A stretch of DNA of 11,750 bases from JBFISM01 sp041608535 (lineage in GTDB: Bacteria > Actinomycetota > Acidimicrobiia > Spongiisociales > UBA5794). The notes under the pieces are model-generated. The model saw nothing but the letters and a program-made list of their open reading frames with translations, was not told where the DNA came from and did no database searches. The position numbers and the translations under genes are program-made. Positions 1-6,592 of this stretch are shown piece by piece (position 1 is the stretch's first letter; each line of letters opens with the position of its first letter). The stretch lies in contig JBFISM010000119.1 in assembly GCA_041608535.1 (NCBI GenBank), positions 1 through 11,750 on the forward strand. Reading direction: 5' to 3'.

Positions 1-1085
1 CGGGAGTGACCGAGCAGTGCCGCAAAGAAGAACCACGTGAAGTGGAGCGCCATCTGGAATCCGAGATTGCTCAGCAGGAAGAACGTGAGTGCCAGCGGGA
101 CGGCCAAGACCCGAATCGTCTTGGACGCACGTGCGGTACGCGTCGGCGAGGACTTGCCAAAGGCGATGATGAAGGTGATCAAGTACAACAGGAGTGGCAC
201 GATCCACAGCAGCGGGAACGAGGCGACGTCGGTGGCCACGTGGCGCGTGACACCCAGCATCAGCGCCGATGGCACGAACGCCCAGAGAATCCAACGCCAG
301 CGGCGAGCCGGTTCGATGACCTCGTTGTCGTGGTCGGCGGCGGCATGGTCAGCCGTCACCGCACTCTTGCCTCGAACCAGCAATGCAGCCAGCGCCGAAG
401 AGGCGACAAAGGCAATGTAGATGCCCGTCCACAGGGCAGCTTGCTGGGAGACCGTGAGGAACGGTTCGATCACGAAAGGATATGCCAGGAGCGCAAGCAC
501 ACTGCCCACGTTTCCTGCCGCATAGAGAAAGTAAGGGTCGTTGGCTGTGCGGTGGCCGGAGGCGGCGAACCAGCGCTGCAAGGTCGGGCTCGACGTCGAA
601 AGTACGAAGAAAGGAAGACCCACCGTGAGGGCGAGCACGCCGAGCACCCACAGCGACTGGGGGGCGTCGGGTGGCAGTCGCCAGTCGGGATTGACGGCGA
701 CGGGGAGCACGAGCAGCGGGAGACCGAGCAGCACGACTTGCATCACGGGGTGGATGCGCATCCCGAGACGACGGGTGCTGAGGTGGGCAAAGGCATAGCC
801 ACCGAGCAGTACTGCCTGGAAGAAGACCATCGACGTGTTCCACAGGCTCGGGCTGCCCCCGACGAGAGGAAGCAGGAGACGAGCCACCATCGGCTGGATC
901 AAGAAGAGCAGCGCCGACCCGAGAAAGCTCGCCAGAACGAACGCCGCAACGGTGAGATGTTGGCGACTCGTGCTGTGATGTTCGGTGGCGGCCGGCCAAT
1001 CGCTGACGCGTTCGGGGTGGATCCTGGCCTCGGTCGAGGTCTCCAGGCTTGGTGGACCTGAGTCGGTGTGGGTCTCAGAAGCCAT
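1..1085 (-). CDS. Fused MFS/spermidine-synthase-like membrane protein, N-terminal part (C-terminus outside window)
   Basis: The reading frame is open from ATG at 1085 to the left edge, giving 361 residues without a stop, so the 3' part lies outside the window. After a polar N-terminus of about 40 residues come hydrophobic segments at roughly 44-70, 82-102, 112-131, 146-165, 184-208, 217-237, 265-285, 289-309 and 325-358. The stretch LFLIQPMVARLLLPLVGG (about 60-77) followed by SLWNTSMVFFQ is the hallmark of the integral-membrane half of spermidine-synthase-like fusions. In that family a methyltransferase-fold aminopropyltransferase domain follows, and it would be in the missing part. Substrate and function are not established; polyamine synthesis should not be assumed. 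An in-frame TGA sits two codons upstream of the ATG, so this start is secure; a GAAGAG ribosome site precedes it. It diverges from the gene at 1293. Confidence 0.85.
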   Translation of the reverse strand, partial: MASETHTDSGPPSLETSTEARIHPERVSDWPAATEHHSTSRQHLTVAAFVLASFLGSALLFLIQPMVARLLLPLVGGSPSLWNTSMVFFQAVLLGGYAFAHLSTRRLGMRIHPVMQVVLLGLPLLVLPVAVNPDWRLPPDAPQSLWVLGVLALTVGLPFFVLSTSSPTLQRWFAASGHRTANDPYFLYAAGNVGSVLALLAYPFVIEPFLTVSQQAALWTGIYIAFVASSALAALLVRGKSAVTADHAAADHDNEVIEPARRWRWILWAFVPSALMLGVTRHVATDVASFPLLWIVPLLLYLITFIIAFGKSSPTRTARASKTIRVLAVPLALTFFLLSNLGFQMALHFTWFFFAALLGHS

Positions 1086-1292
1086 GTCTCACTCTTCGGT
1101 TTGTGGGGAATGACGCGCTGTCGTGCGAGGCTGACCTGCCCGTGCCGGCGTATGGCACCACACGGGTTGGGGTGGGGCATCCTCGATATTGATGAAAGCC
1201 ACAGAAAGGGGTCGGCCGCCTCAAGCAAGACGCGTCATGCGTCCCCGGCGGCGATCTCGTAGGCTCGACACGCAGCACACAGGGAGAGAGAC

Positions 1293-2132
1293 GTGGTCAC
1301 ATATGCAGTGAAGACACCCCCCCAGCACGGCAGCTGGTCTGACTACCTCGATGTATGGCGGAGGGCAGACGACATCGACACCTACACGGTGGCCTGGAAC
1401 TTCGACCACTTCTACCCACTGACCGATCCCATCGATGGTCCCTGTCTCGAGGCGTGGACGACGTTGGCCGCCCTGGCGAGGGAGACGAAGCGTCTTCGGA
1501 TCGGCACGATGGTCACCGGCATGCACTACCGGCACCCGGCGGTGACCGCAAACATGGCTGTGTCGCTCGATCACATCTCGGACGGTCGGTTCATCCTCGG
1601 TCTCGGCGCCGGTTGGTACATCCCCGAATCGGAGGCATACGGCATCACGCTCGGCACGATCAAGGAGCGGATGGATCGATTCGACGAAGGCGTCGAAGTG
1701 ATCATCAGCCTGTTGACGAAGCCGTCGACCACGTTCTCCGGCGAGTTCTACGACCTCGACGACGCCTTCTGCGAGCCGAAGCCGGTGCAGCAGCCCCGGA
1801 TGCCCATCGTCATAGGCGGTCGGGGCGAGAAGCGAACCCTCCGCACCGTGGCCAAGCACGCCGAGATGTGGGATGCGCTGATGACTCCGGTGGACGAGTA
1901 CCAGCGGCTCCGCGGCGTGCTCGCCGAGCATTGCGATGCGGTCGGACGGGACGTCACCGAGATCAGCACGTCGGTGCATCTGCCGTGGGGTGCCGATGCC
2001 GACCCGGCGGAGCTGGCTGCCAAGACGGTCCCCTACGCCGACGCCGGCTGCGACATGATCGTGTTCTCCATGCGAGGGCCCTACCTGTCATCGATGTTGG
2101 AGCCGCTCGCCAACGAGCTGGAGAAGCTGTGA
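1293..2132 (+). CDS. F420-dependent LLM-class oxidoreductase (TIGR03560 / Rv1855c-like)
   Basis: A 279-residue protein of the bacterial luciferase-like TIM-barrel superfamily, in the subgroup that uses coenzyme F420 for hydride transfer. Diagnostic pieces are FDHFYPL near residue 37, EAWTTLAALARET at 53-65, the G-x-MVTG-x-x-YRHP run at 71-82, LDHISDGR at 92-99, LGLGAGW at 102-108, and EPKPVQQPRMPIVIGG at 161-176. These match the Rv1855c-like family closely. The physiological substrate cannot be read from sequence. The start is GTG at 1293, with AGGGAGAG at 1281-1288 as ribosome site; an ATG at 1303 is out of frame. The gene stands alone, diverging from the membrane protein on its left and converging with the YCII gene on its right. 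FMN use instead of F420 is possible but less likely. Confidence 0.9.
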   Translation: MVTYAVKTPPQHGSWSDYLDVWRRADDIDTYTVAWNFDHFYPLTDPIDGPCLEAWTTLAALARETKRLRIGTMVTGMHYRHPAVTANMAVSLDHISDGRFILGLGAGWYIPESEAYGITLGTIKERMDRFDEGVEVIISLLTKPSTTFSGEFYDLDDAFCEPKPVQQPRMPIVIGGRGEKRTLRTVAKHAEMWDALMTPVDEYQRLRGVLAEHCDAVGRDVTEISTSVHLPWGADADPAELAAKTVPYADAGCDMIVFSMRGPYLSSMLEPLANELEKL

Positions 2133-2136
2133 CAAG

Positions 2137-2169
2137 CGACGGGGAGAGCGGCGGACGCTCTCCCCGTCG
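2137..2169. terminator. Perfect 14-bp hairpin between convergent genes, likely bidirectional terminator
   Basis: Bases 2137-2150 pair perfectly with 2156-2169 around a GCGGA loop. It begins 5 bases after the oxidoreductase stop and lies 23 bases from the 3' end of the YCII gene on the other strand. No T-tract follows on either strand, so classic intrinsic termination is not certain; T-poor hairpins are usual at actinobacterial gene ends. Confidence 0.7.
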
Positions 2170-2191
2170 GTCGCCTGTGGCGAGCCGTGCC

Positions 2192-2500
2192 TCACATGTC
2201 CAGGGCTTCGCGCACCCCGACCTTGCCGCCCGCAGACAGGTGCGGGGATGCCTTGGCGAACGCAACGGCATCATCGATCGAATCGGCGTCGATGAGGCTG
2301 TAGCCGGTGAGGTCGTCGGCGCCGTCGCTGACCGCACCGTCCGAACCGATGATCCTGGTCTGACCCGTCGGGTTGCCTCCATCGACGAGCTTGTCGCCGG
2401 CCGATCCGAGCCACTCGCTCCACGCCTGCATGATGGCGGCCGCCTCTTCCTCCGACTCAGGATATGAGCCACCGTGATAGGTGAGCAGATACTTCGCCAT
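2192..2500 (-). CDS. YCII-related domain protein (DGPF family)
   Basis: A 102-residue protein with the YCII/DGPF fold, a small dimeric ferredoxin-like barrel of uncertain function. Family features are the N-terminal MAKYLLTYHGG, an acidic helix with MQAWSEWLGS at about 24-33, DGGNPTGQ at about 39-46, the LTGYSLIDADS strand at about 65-75, and the closing ASPHLSAGGKVGVREALDM. In actinobacteria such proteins often sit beside ECF sigma factors, but none is here. The start at 2500 is fixed by an excellent AAGGAGGA (2504-2511) three bases upstream. Reading in from a GTG at 2557 would add 19 residues unlike the family. The gene converges with the F420 oxidoreductase. Confidence 0.88.
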   Translation of the reverse strand: MAKYLLTYHGGSYPESEEEAAAIMQAWSEWLGSAGDKLVDGGNPTGQTRIIGSDGAVSDGADDLTGYSLIDADSIDDAVAFAKASPHLSAGGKVGVREALDM

Positions 2501-2512
2501 GTCTCCTCCTTG

Positions 2513-2534
2513 CAGCGGGGAACCCGCTGTTCCC
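2513..2534 (-). promoter_or_regulatory. Two mutually exclusive hairpins in the leader of the YCII gene
   Basis: On the transcript of the YCII gene, GGGAAC (2529-2534) can pair with GTTCCC (2518-2523) over a 5-nt loop. Alternatively CAGCGGG (2523-2529) pairs with CCCGCTG (2513-2519) over a 3-nt loop. The arms share bases, so both cannot form at once. The second hairpin ends two bases before the AAGGAGGA ribosome site. This geometry could tune translation, but no ligand or leader peptide is evident. Confidence 0.3.
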
Positions 2535-2734
2535 TCACACACCTGTGCGACGTTCACGCCGCCGCCTTTTCGACACGTTGTTTTGGTCGCTGAGATCCGC
2601 GTTGCATGAACGCTGAGGGGTGGTGGGGCGGATCAGCTCCCGGGGCTACCGCCGGACTTCGGGGTGGGACAATCGCCGCACCCGTTCGGGTGCGTGCGAA
2701 TGTGGCGCCCGTGTCGTTGGGTCCGCTCGCTGAC

Positions 2735-2890
2735 GCGTTCTGTCCCCCCCGGAGGGGGGACAGACCACCATGCCCGCAGTTTGCGAGCGAACTGCATCGC
2801 CTCGGCGGAGGCGAGGCGCCCCCATACCAAAGCTCCGCAGCTGTGCTGCTCCCGCTCTGGATCCTTCCCCCCTCCCGGGGGACAGATCGC
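2735..2890. repeat. Pair of imperfect 26-nt inverted repeats, REP/BIME-like
   Basis: Bases 2735-2760 and the reverse complement of 2865-2890 align nearly throughout. Both read GCG, one differing base, TCTGTCCCCC, a short indel, GG, then AGGGGGGA. The arms are 104 bases apart. The left arm extends into its own strong hairpin (2739-2749 with 2754-2764, CGGA loop), while the right arm folds more weakly (2866-2871 with 2877-2882). The 10-mer GGGGGACAGA recurs at 2755-2764 and 2877-2886. Opposed palindromic repeats in an intergenic space are the classic arrangement of REP/BIME elements. The right arm lies about 25 bases past the end of the Rieske-ThDP gene and could also stop that transcript. No transposase is present. 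Confidence 0.5.
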
Positions 2891-2912
2891 TGTTCAGATC
2901 GGCTGCTTGGTC

Positions 2913-4865
2913 TCAGACGAGGAGGGCGTCGGTGCGGATGACCACGATCGAGGGCCCCTCGTAGGCGAGGCCGGCGCTGAGCGCTTCGTCGAGCTCGCCG
3001 ACGTGCTCCACCATGGCGCCGAACCCGCCGCACAACCTGGCGAACTCGGCGAAGTCGGGGTTGTGCAGCGAGGTTTGCCACACGGCCAGTTCCGCAGTGC
3101 GCTGCTCCTTGGAGATCTTGCCCAGCTCGGCGTTGTCGAGCAGGACATGGGTGATGTTCATCCCATACTTCACGGCAGTGGTGAACTCCATGGCGTACTG
3201 ACCGAACCCACCGTCACCACTGATGCTCACCACCTGGCGCTGTCCCCGGACCGCGGCCCAGGCACCCATCGCCGCCGGGAAAGCGAAACCGATCGAACCG
3301 AGATATCCGGACATCAACACGTCGTGGTCGTAGACCTCGAAGTACCGGCCGAACGAGTAGGTGTTGTTGCCGACGTCGACGCACAGCACGGCGTCGTCGT
3401 CGACGAGCCGATCCATCGCTCCGAACACCGACAACGCGTTCAATCCGTCGCCCTCGTCGTGCCAGCGTGATTCCTTCTCCGCCCGCCAGATCGCCCAGCG
3501 CTCGGCCACCTCGGGGCGGTGGTCCTTGCAGACGACGTCGTCACCCACCGCTTCAGCCAGGGCCCGGGCCGTGACGCCGACGTCACCTTGTACCGGGACC
3601 GTCACCGGATGGAACCGCCCCAGTGCCATCGGGTCACGATCGACCTGGATGGTCGGTTTGTACTCGGCGATCCCGGTGTGGTTGGAGAACGATGCACCGA
3701 AGACGACGAGCAGGTCCGACTCGTTCATGAACCAGCTGGCGATGGGTGTGCCGGAGCGACCGAGTACACCACAACCCAGGGCGTGGCGATCTGAGATCGC
3801 CCCTTTCGCCTTGAAGGTGGTCACCACCGGGGCTCCGATCTGCTCGGCCAGAGCCAGCACATCGGCTCGCTCCGGGCGGGCGCCCTGACCCATGACGATG
3901 ATCGGCCGCGCGGCGTGTTTGACGAGGTCGACCGCCTCGGCGAGGGCGGAGGCGGGCGGAGCGATGGTGCGCAGCCCGACCCGTCCGCGCGGACCCGATG
4001 CCTGCTCTCCGTCAGCCGCTTCTTGCACCTGGACCTCGTCGGGAAAGATGAGGTGAGCGACGTCCCGTTCGACGAGCGCGGTCTTGCATGCCAGCGTCAT
4101 CAACTCGGCGTGATCGGAGGCAGGCAGGACGGTCTGGCTGAATCTGGCCACATCGGAGAAAGCGTGCGGAAGATCGAGATCTTGGAACGCGCCGCGCCCC
4201 AGGACCTTCGAGGGCACTTGGCCGGACAGCGCCAACACCGGCGCCCGATCGACCTTGGCGTCGTACAGACCGGTGAGGAGGTTGGTGGATCCGGGGCCGG
4301 CGATCCCGAAGCAGGCCGCCAGACCGCCGGTGAGCTTGCCGAATGCGGTGGCGGCGAAGGAGGCGGCTCCCTCGTGACGTATGCCGATGAAGTGGAGGTC
4401 GCCGCGCCGCTCTGCTTCCCGCATCGCATCGGCGAACCCGAGGTTGGAGTGGCCCACCATGCCGAAGACGTGGGTCACCCCCCAGTTCACCATCGTCGCG
4501 ACCATCACATCGCTGACCGTGCGCACCCGGGGCGCCTCTGGGGGCAGCTCGACGTACACGCCGTCACTGCGCAGCTCGGTGCGAAAGCACGGCGGGGCGT
4601 CGTCGAACCCCTCCGGTGGCGAGCCGTCGAGCGGGTTGTAGTCGTATCCGTGCCACGGGCAACGCAGCCACCCCTTCTCGATGGAGCCCTCGCCGAGCGG
4701 ACCGCCCTGATGGGGACAACGGTTGTCGAGTGCGCCGTAGGCGCCCTGGTAGTGGGTGAGTGCCAAGCTGCGATTCCCCACGTGTACGGTCTTGACCCTG
4801 CCTTCCGGCAGCTCGTCGAGGTCGGCAACCCTGTGCCAGTTGATCTCTCGGTTGCGGTCCGTCAT
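2913..4865 (-). CDS. Rieske [2Fe-2S] - pyruvate-oxidase-like ThDP enzyme fusion
   Basis: A 650-residue two-part protein. Residues about 8-108 form a ferredoxin-type Rieske domain with all four cluster ligands: C50-P-H52 and C69-P-W-H72. Residues about 115-650 form a complete ThDP enzyme of the acetolactate synthase/pyruvate oxidase superfamily. It has the N-terminal Pyr domain with catalytic Glu165 (RHEGAASFAA) and the CFGIAGPGSTNLLTGLYDA run; a central FAD/nucleotide-type domain at about 300-440; and a C-terminal PP domain with metal site G550-D551-G552 ... N578. The 27-residue D-to-N spacing and the later I-x-K-E-Q (584-588) recall pyruvate oxidases. It ends at the PP domain, without the membrane-binding tail of E. 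coli PoxB. A 2-oxo acid decarboxylation is expected; the actual substrate and electron acceptor are unknown. GAGGAG precedes the ATG by 7 bases. It is the last gene of a probable operon, 27 bases after the flavin reductase gene. Confidence 0.88.
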   Translation of the reverse strand: MTDRNREINWHRVADLDELPEGRVKTVHVGNRSLALTHYQGAYGALDNRCPHQGGPLGEGSIEKGWLRCPWHGYDYNPLDGSPPEGFDDAPPCFRTELRSDGVYVELPPEAPRVRTVSDVMVATMVNWGVTHVFGMVGHSNLGFADAMREAERRGDLHFIGIRHEGAASFAATAFGKLTGGLAACFGIAGPGSTNLLTGLYDAKVDRAPVLALSGQVPSKVLGRGAFQDLDLPHAFSDVARFSQTVLPASDHAELMTLACKTALVERDVAHLIFPDEVQVQEAADGEQASGPRGRVGLRTIAPPASALAEAVDLVKHAARPIIVMGQGARPERADVLALAEQIGAPVVTTFKAKGAISDRHALGCGVLGRSGTPIASWFMNESDLLVVFGASFSNHTGIAEYKPTIQVDRDPMALGRFHPVTVPVQGDVGVTARALAEAVGDDVVCKDHRPEVAERWAIWRAEKESRWHDEGDGLNALSVFGAMDRLVDDDAVLCVDVGNNTYSFGRYFEVYDHDVLMSGYLGSIGFAFPAAMGAWAAVRGQRQVVSISGDGGFGQYAMEFTTAVKYGMNITHVLLDNAELGKISKEQRTAELAVWQTSLHNPDFAEFARLCGGFGAMVEHVGELDEALSAGLAYEGPSIVVIRTDALLV

Positions 4866-4892
4866 CAGCGGGCTCCTCGCGATTGATGGTGA

Positions 4893-5369
4893 TCAGCGGA
4901 CGGTGCGGAACTCTCCCCCGTGGAACACCAGTGGATGGAAGCCGGAGTCATCACGCATGGCGGTGATCCGCCCGAGGACGTAGTCGTGGTCACCGGCTTG
5001 CTGGATCGACTGGACGTCGATGGCCAGGCTGGCGGCGGTACCGGCGAGTTCGGGTGCGCCATTGCTGCCGCGCTCCCATACGATGCCATCGAATCGCTCC
5101 TCCGCATCCCGCATGAAAGCACTGCACACGTCGCTCTGGTCTTCGGCGAGTACGTTGATCACCAGTTGCTCCGCTTCCTGCATCGCGGTCCACGAGCGTG
5201 ACGAGCGGCCAACGAAGAAAGCGACGAGAGGTGGATCGAGGGAGACGCTGACGAAGCTGCCGATGACCATGCCGGACGGGCCGGTTGCGCTGTCCGCGGT
5301 GACAACGGTCACACACGTGGGGATCCTTCCCATGACTCTGCGGAACTCGGCGGGGTCGATGTCGGGCAT
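4893..5369 (-). CDS. Flavin reductase family protein (FMN-binding split barrel)
   Basis: A 158-residue protein of the flavin_reduct/DIM6-NTAB family, which uses NAD(P)H to reduce FMN or FAD, usually to supply a partner oxygenase. Recognisable parts are FRRVMGRIPTCVTVVTA (about 8-24), SGMVIGSFVSVSLDPPLVAFFVGRSS in the flavin-binding barrel (about 32-57), FDGIVWERG (about 92-100), and the C-terminal GDHDYVLGRI...PLVFHGGEFRTV, where the GDH and FHGG elements are family hallmarks. The ATG at 5369 starts the conserved part and lies 10 bases past the GH27 stop; the ribosome site is weak, which suits translational coupling. A start at 5447 would add 26 residues unlike the family and overlap the GH27 gene. 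It is the middle gene of the operon. No classical flavin monooxygenase is adjacent, so the Rieske-ThDP protein is the obvious candidate partner. Confidence 0.85.
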   Translation of the reverse strand: MPDIDPAEFRRVMGRIPTCVTVVTADSATGPSGMVIGSFVSVSLDPPLVAFFVGRSSRSWTAMQEAEQLVINVLAEDQSDVCSAFMRDAEERFDGIVWERGSNGAPELAGTAASLAIDVQSIQQAGDHDYVLGRITAMRDDSGFHPLVFHGGEFRTVR

Positions 5370-5379
5370 TGCGCTCGCG

Positions 5380-6513
5380 TCAGCGGGGTGTCGGCGTGAT
5401 CCGCAACATAGCGACATCGTGGGCGGCGACCCTCGCCTCGGCTGCATTGGTGAGGACGCCGACGTCGTCGTGCGCCCACAGATCGCGCACCAGACAGGGC
5501 TGATCGGGAGGGAGACCGATCGATTCCCACGAGACTTGGATCAGCCGATCGTCGCTGCTGCCGAGGTTGAACATGCCAACTGCGATGTCACCGTGCGCCA
5601 GCGGCTTGGCCCACACTTCGGCTCGCTCCTCGGCATGATACGTGGCCCCGAGCCGCCAGCCCTGCCGTCCCAACGGATCCTGGTCGACTGCGATCGCCTC
5701 GGTGTTGAGCAGGATGTCGCGAGTCGCTGCGCTGAGTGATCGCACATCACAGCCGATCATGAGAGGTGCTGCGAGGAGACACCACAACGAGAAATGCGAT
5801 CGGTATTCGGCATCGGTGCACCCGCCCCGACCGACGTTGCCCTGGCCGTACATGCCGACAACGAGCATGTCGGGGTCGTTCCATCGCCCCGGGCCTGCGT
5901 ATGGGTGCAACGGAGCCTGCCGGGTGAATCCGATGTCGACGATCGAGTCCCAGACGTCGAAGATGTCGGGCGTGGTGCGCCACATGTGTGCGCCGACCGC
6001 GCCGCCCCACAGCCAAGGTTCGTGCACACCCCACTCACACACCGAGAACACGATGTCGCGCCCGGTGCTGCGGAGGGCCTGGCCCATCTTGCGGTAGAGC
6101 GCCGGACCGGATGCACCGGGCGGGACATGGCAGAAGTCGTACTTCAGGAAGTCGACTTCCCAGCTCGCAAACATCGCGGCGTCTCGGGCCTCGTGACCGA
6201 ACGAGGCCGGAAGCTCCGCACATGTGTGCGTCCCCGCACAGGAGTAGATCCCGAGCTTGAGTTCCAGGTCGTGGACGGTGGCCGCGATCGGCCGGATTCC
6301 GCCCCCGAACCGGTCGGGATCGGGGGGTAGCGCCCCCGCCGCATCCCGCTGCGGAGCCTGCCACACGTCATCGATGACGACGTACTCGTAGCCTGCGGCA
6401 TGCAGCCCCGTCTCCCGCATGGCATGTGCCGTCTCGACGATCAGGGTCTCGTCGATGTTGTGCCCAAACGTGTTCCAGGTGTTCCAGCCCATTGGTGGCG
6501 TGCGTGCCAGCAC
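5380..6513 (-). CDS. Alpha-galactosidase, glycoside hydrolase family 27
   Basis: A 377-residue (beta/alpha)8 retaining glycosidase expected to release terminal alpha-D-galactose, or alpha-N-acetylgalactosamine. Family landmarks run in order: TPPMGWNTWN at 5-14, YVVIDDVWQ at 44-52, LKYDFC with nucleophile Asp126, SVCEWG at 157-162, WRTTPDI with acid/base Asp183, GPGRWNDPDML at 207-217, YRSHFSLWCLLAAPLMIGCD at 237-256, and AVDQDPLGRQG at 275-285. A beta-sandwich follows, with DLWAH near 344-348. The 57-residue gap between the two Asp is close to the 55 of the rice enzyme. The GTG start at 6513 is preferred because AGGAGGT (6517-6523) precedes it and TPPMGWNTW follows at once, as in family members. 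A TTG at 6552 would fall in a likely -10 box. No signal peptide is visible, so it should act in the cytoplasm on an imported substrate. It is the first gene of the operon. Confidence 0.92.
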   Translation of the reverse strand: MLARTPPMGWNTWNTFGHNIDETLIVETAHAMRETGLHAAGYEYVVIDDVWQAPQRDAAGALPPDPDRFGGGIRPIAATVHDLELKLGIYSCAGTHTCAELPASFGHEARDAAMFASWEVDFLKYDFCHVPPGASGPALYRKMGQALRSTGRDIVFSVCEWGVHEPWLWGGAVGAHMWRTTPDIFDVWDSIVDIGFTRQAPLHPYAGPGRWNDPDMLVVGMYGQGNVGRGGCTDAEYRSHFSLWCLLAAPLMIGCDVRSLSAATRDILLNTEAIAVDQDPLGRQGWRLGATYHAEERAEVWAKPLAHGDIAVGMFNLGSSDDRLIQVSWESIGLPPDQPCLVRDLWAHDDVGVLTNAAEARVAAHDVAMLRITPTPR

Positions 6514-6550
6514 GTGACCTCCTACGACTTGCGGATCGTCGAGTCGGCCC

Positions 6551-6578
6551 AAGCTAGCAACGGTCGGACGGGCGACAA
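6551..6578 (-). promoter_or_regulatory. Candidate promoter of the GH27 - flavin reductase - Rieske-ThDP operon
   Basis: On the minus strand, TTGTCG (6573-6578) and TAGCTT (6551-6556) are spaced by 16 bases and resemble actinobacterial -35 and -10 boxes. Transcription would begin near 6544, leaving a leader of about 30 bases that carries the AGGAGGT site before the GTG at 6513. The -35 lies inside the inverted repeat at 6567-6592. It is a motif match only. Confidence 0.35.
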
Positions 6579-6592
6579 TATGCCTTCCCGTC
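6567..6592. promoter_or_regulatory. Inverted repeat in divergent promoter region, possible operator
   Basis: GACGGG (6567-6572) and CCCGTC (6587-6592) are a perfect 6-bp inverted repeat with a 14-base spacer, centred between the GH27 operon and the TSUP gene. Its centre-to-centre half-site spacing of about two helical turns suits a dimeric regulator. It covers the candidate -35 of the operon. No regulator gene is present in the window, and a 6-bp repeat in GC-rich DNA can arise by chance. Confidence 0.3.

Larger units (their letters stand above)
2501..2912. other. 412-base intergenic region with several GC hairpins, no credible gene
   Basis: This is the longest gene-free stretch in the window, lying upstream of the YCII gene and downstream of the Rieske-ThDP operon. 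Besides the YCII leader it holds small hairpins at 2677-2694 (8-bp perfect stem, 2-nt loop), 2776-2795 (8-bp stem with one G-T pair, CGAG loop) and 2798-2813 (6-bp stem), plus the inverted-repeat pair at 2735-2890. Short open frames cross it on both strands (for example 2633-2830 minus and 2606-2941 plus). They are rich in Arg, Pro and Gly, lack ribosome sites and show no recognisable domain, so I do not call them genes. Confidence 0.6.

Noticed and set aside
1001..1013. 13-base match CGCTGACGCGTTC shared with 2728-2740
   Set aside because: The first copy lies inside coding sequence and the match does not extend; likely chance in GC-rich DNA.
6..1061. Long plus-strand open frame of 351 codons
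   Set aside because: It is Arg/Glu/Gln-rich with no domain and lies antisense to the clear membrane-protein frame on the minus strand.
1215..1245. Possible operator around GACGC-N5-GCGTC in the 207-base gap before the F420 oxidoreductase
   Set aside because: Only 5-bp arms and no promoter boxes I could place next to it; nothing else supported was seen in 1086-1292.
1355..2467. Plus-strand 370-codon frame crossing the F420 oxidoreductase and the YCII gene
   Set aside because: Very Arg-rich shadow in another frame; it crosses the terminator and an antisense gene.
2633..2830. Minus-strand 65-codon frame in the intergenic region
   Set aside because: No ribosome site, Arg/Pro/Gly-rich, spans the inverted-repeat hairpin; better explained as repeat DNA.
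2664..3470. Plus-strand frame entering the Rieske-ThDP gene
   Set aside because: Antisense to a well-supported enzyme; composition typical of a GC-rich shadow frame.
3915..4886. Plus-strand 323-codon frame
   Set aside because: Wholly antisense to the Rieske-ThDP gene, with no recognisable domain.
6514..6552. TTG start for the GH27 gene at 6552
   Set aside because: The codon lies in the likely -10 box and the added 13 residues match nothing in the family; the GTG at 6513 has AGGAGGT.
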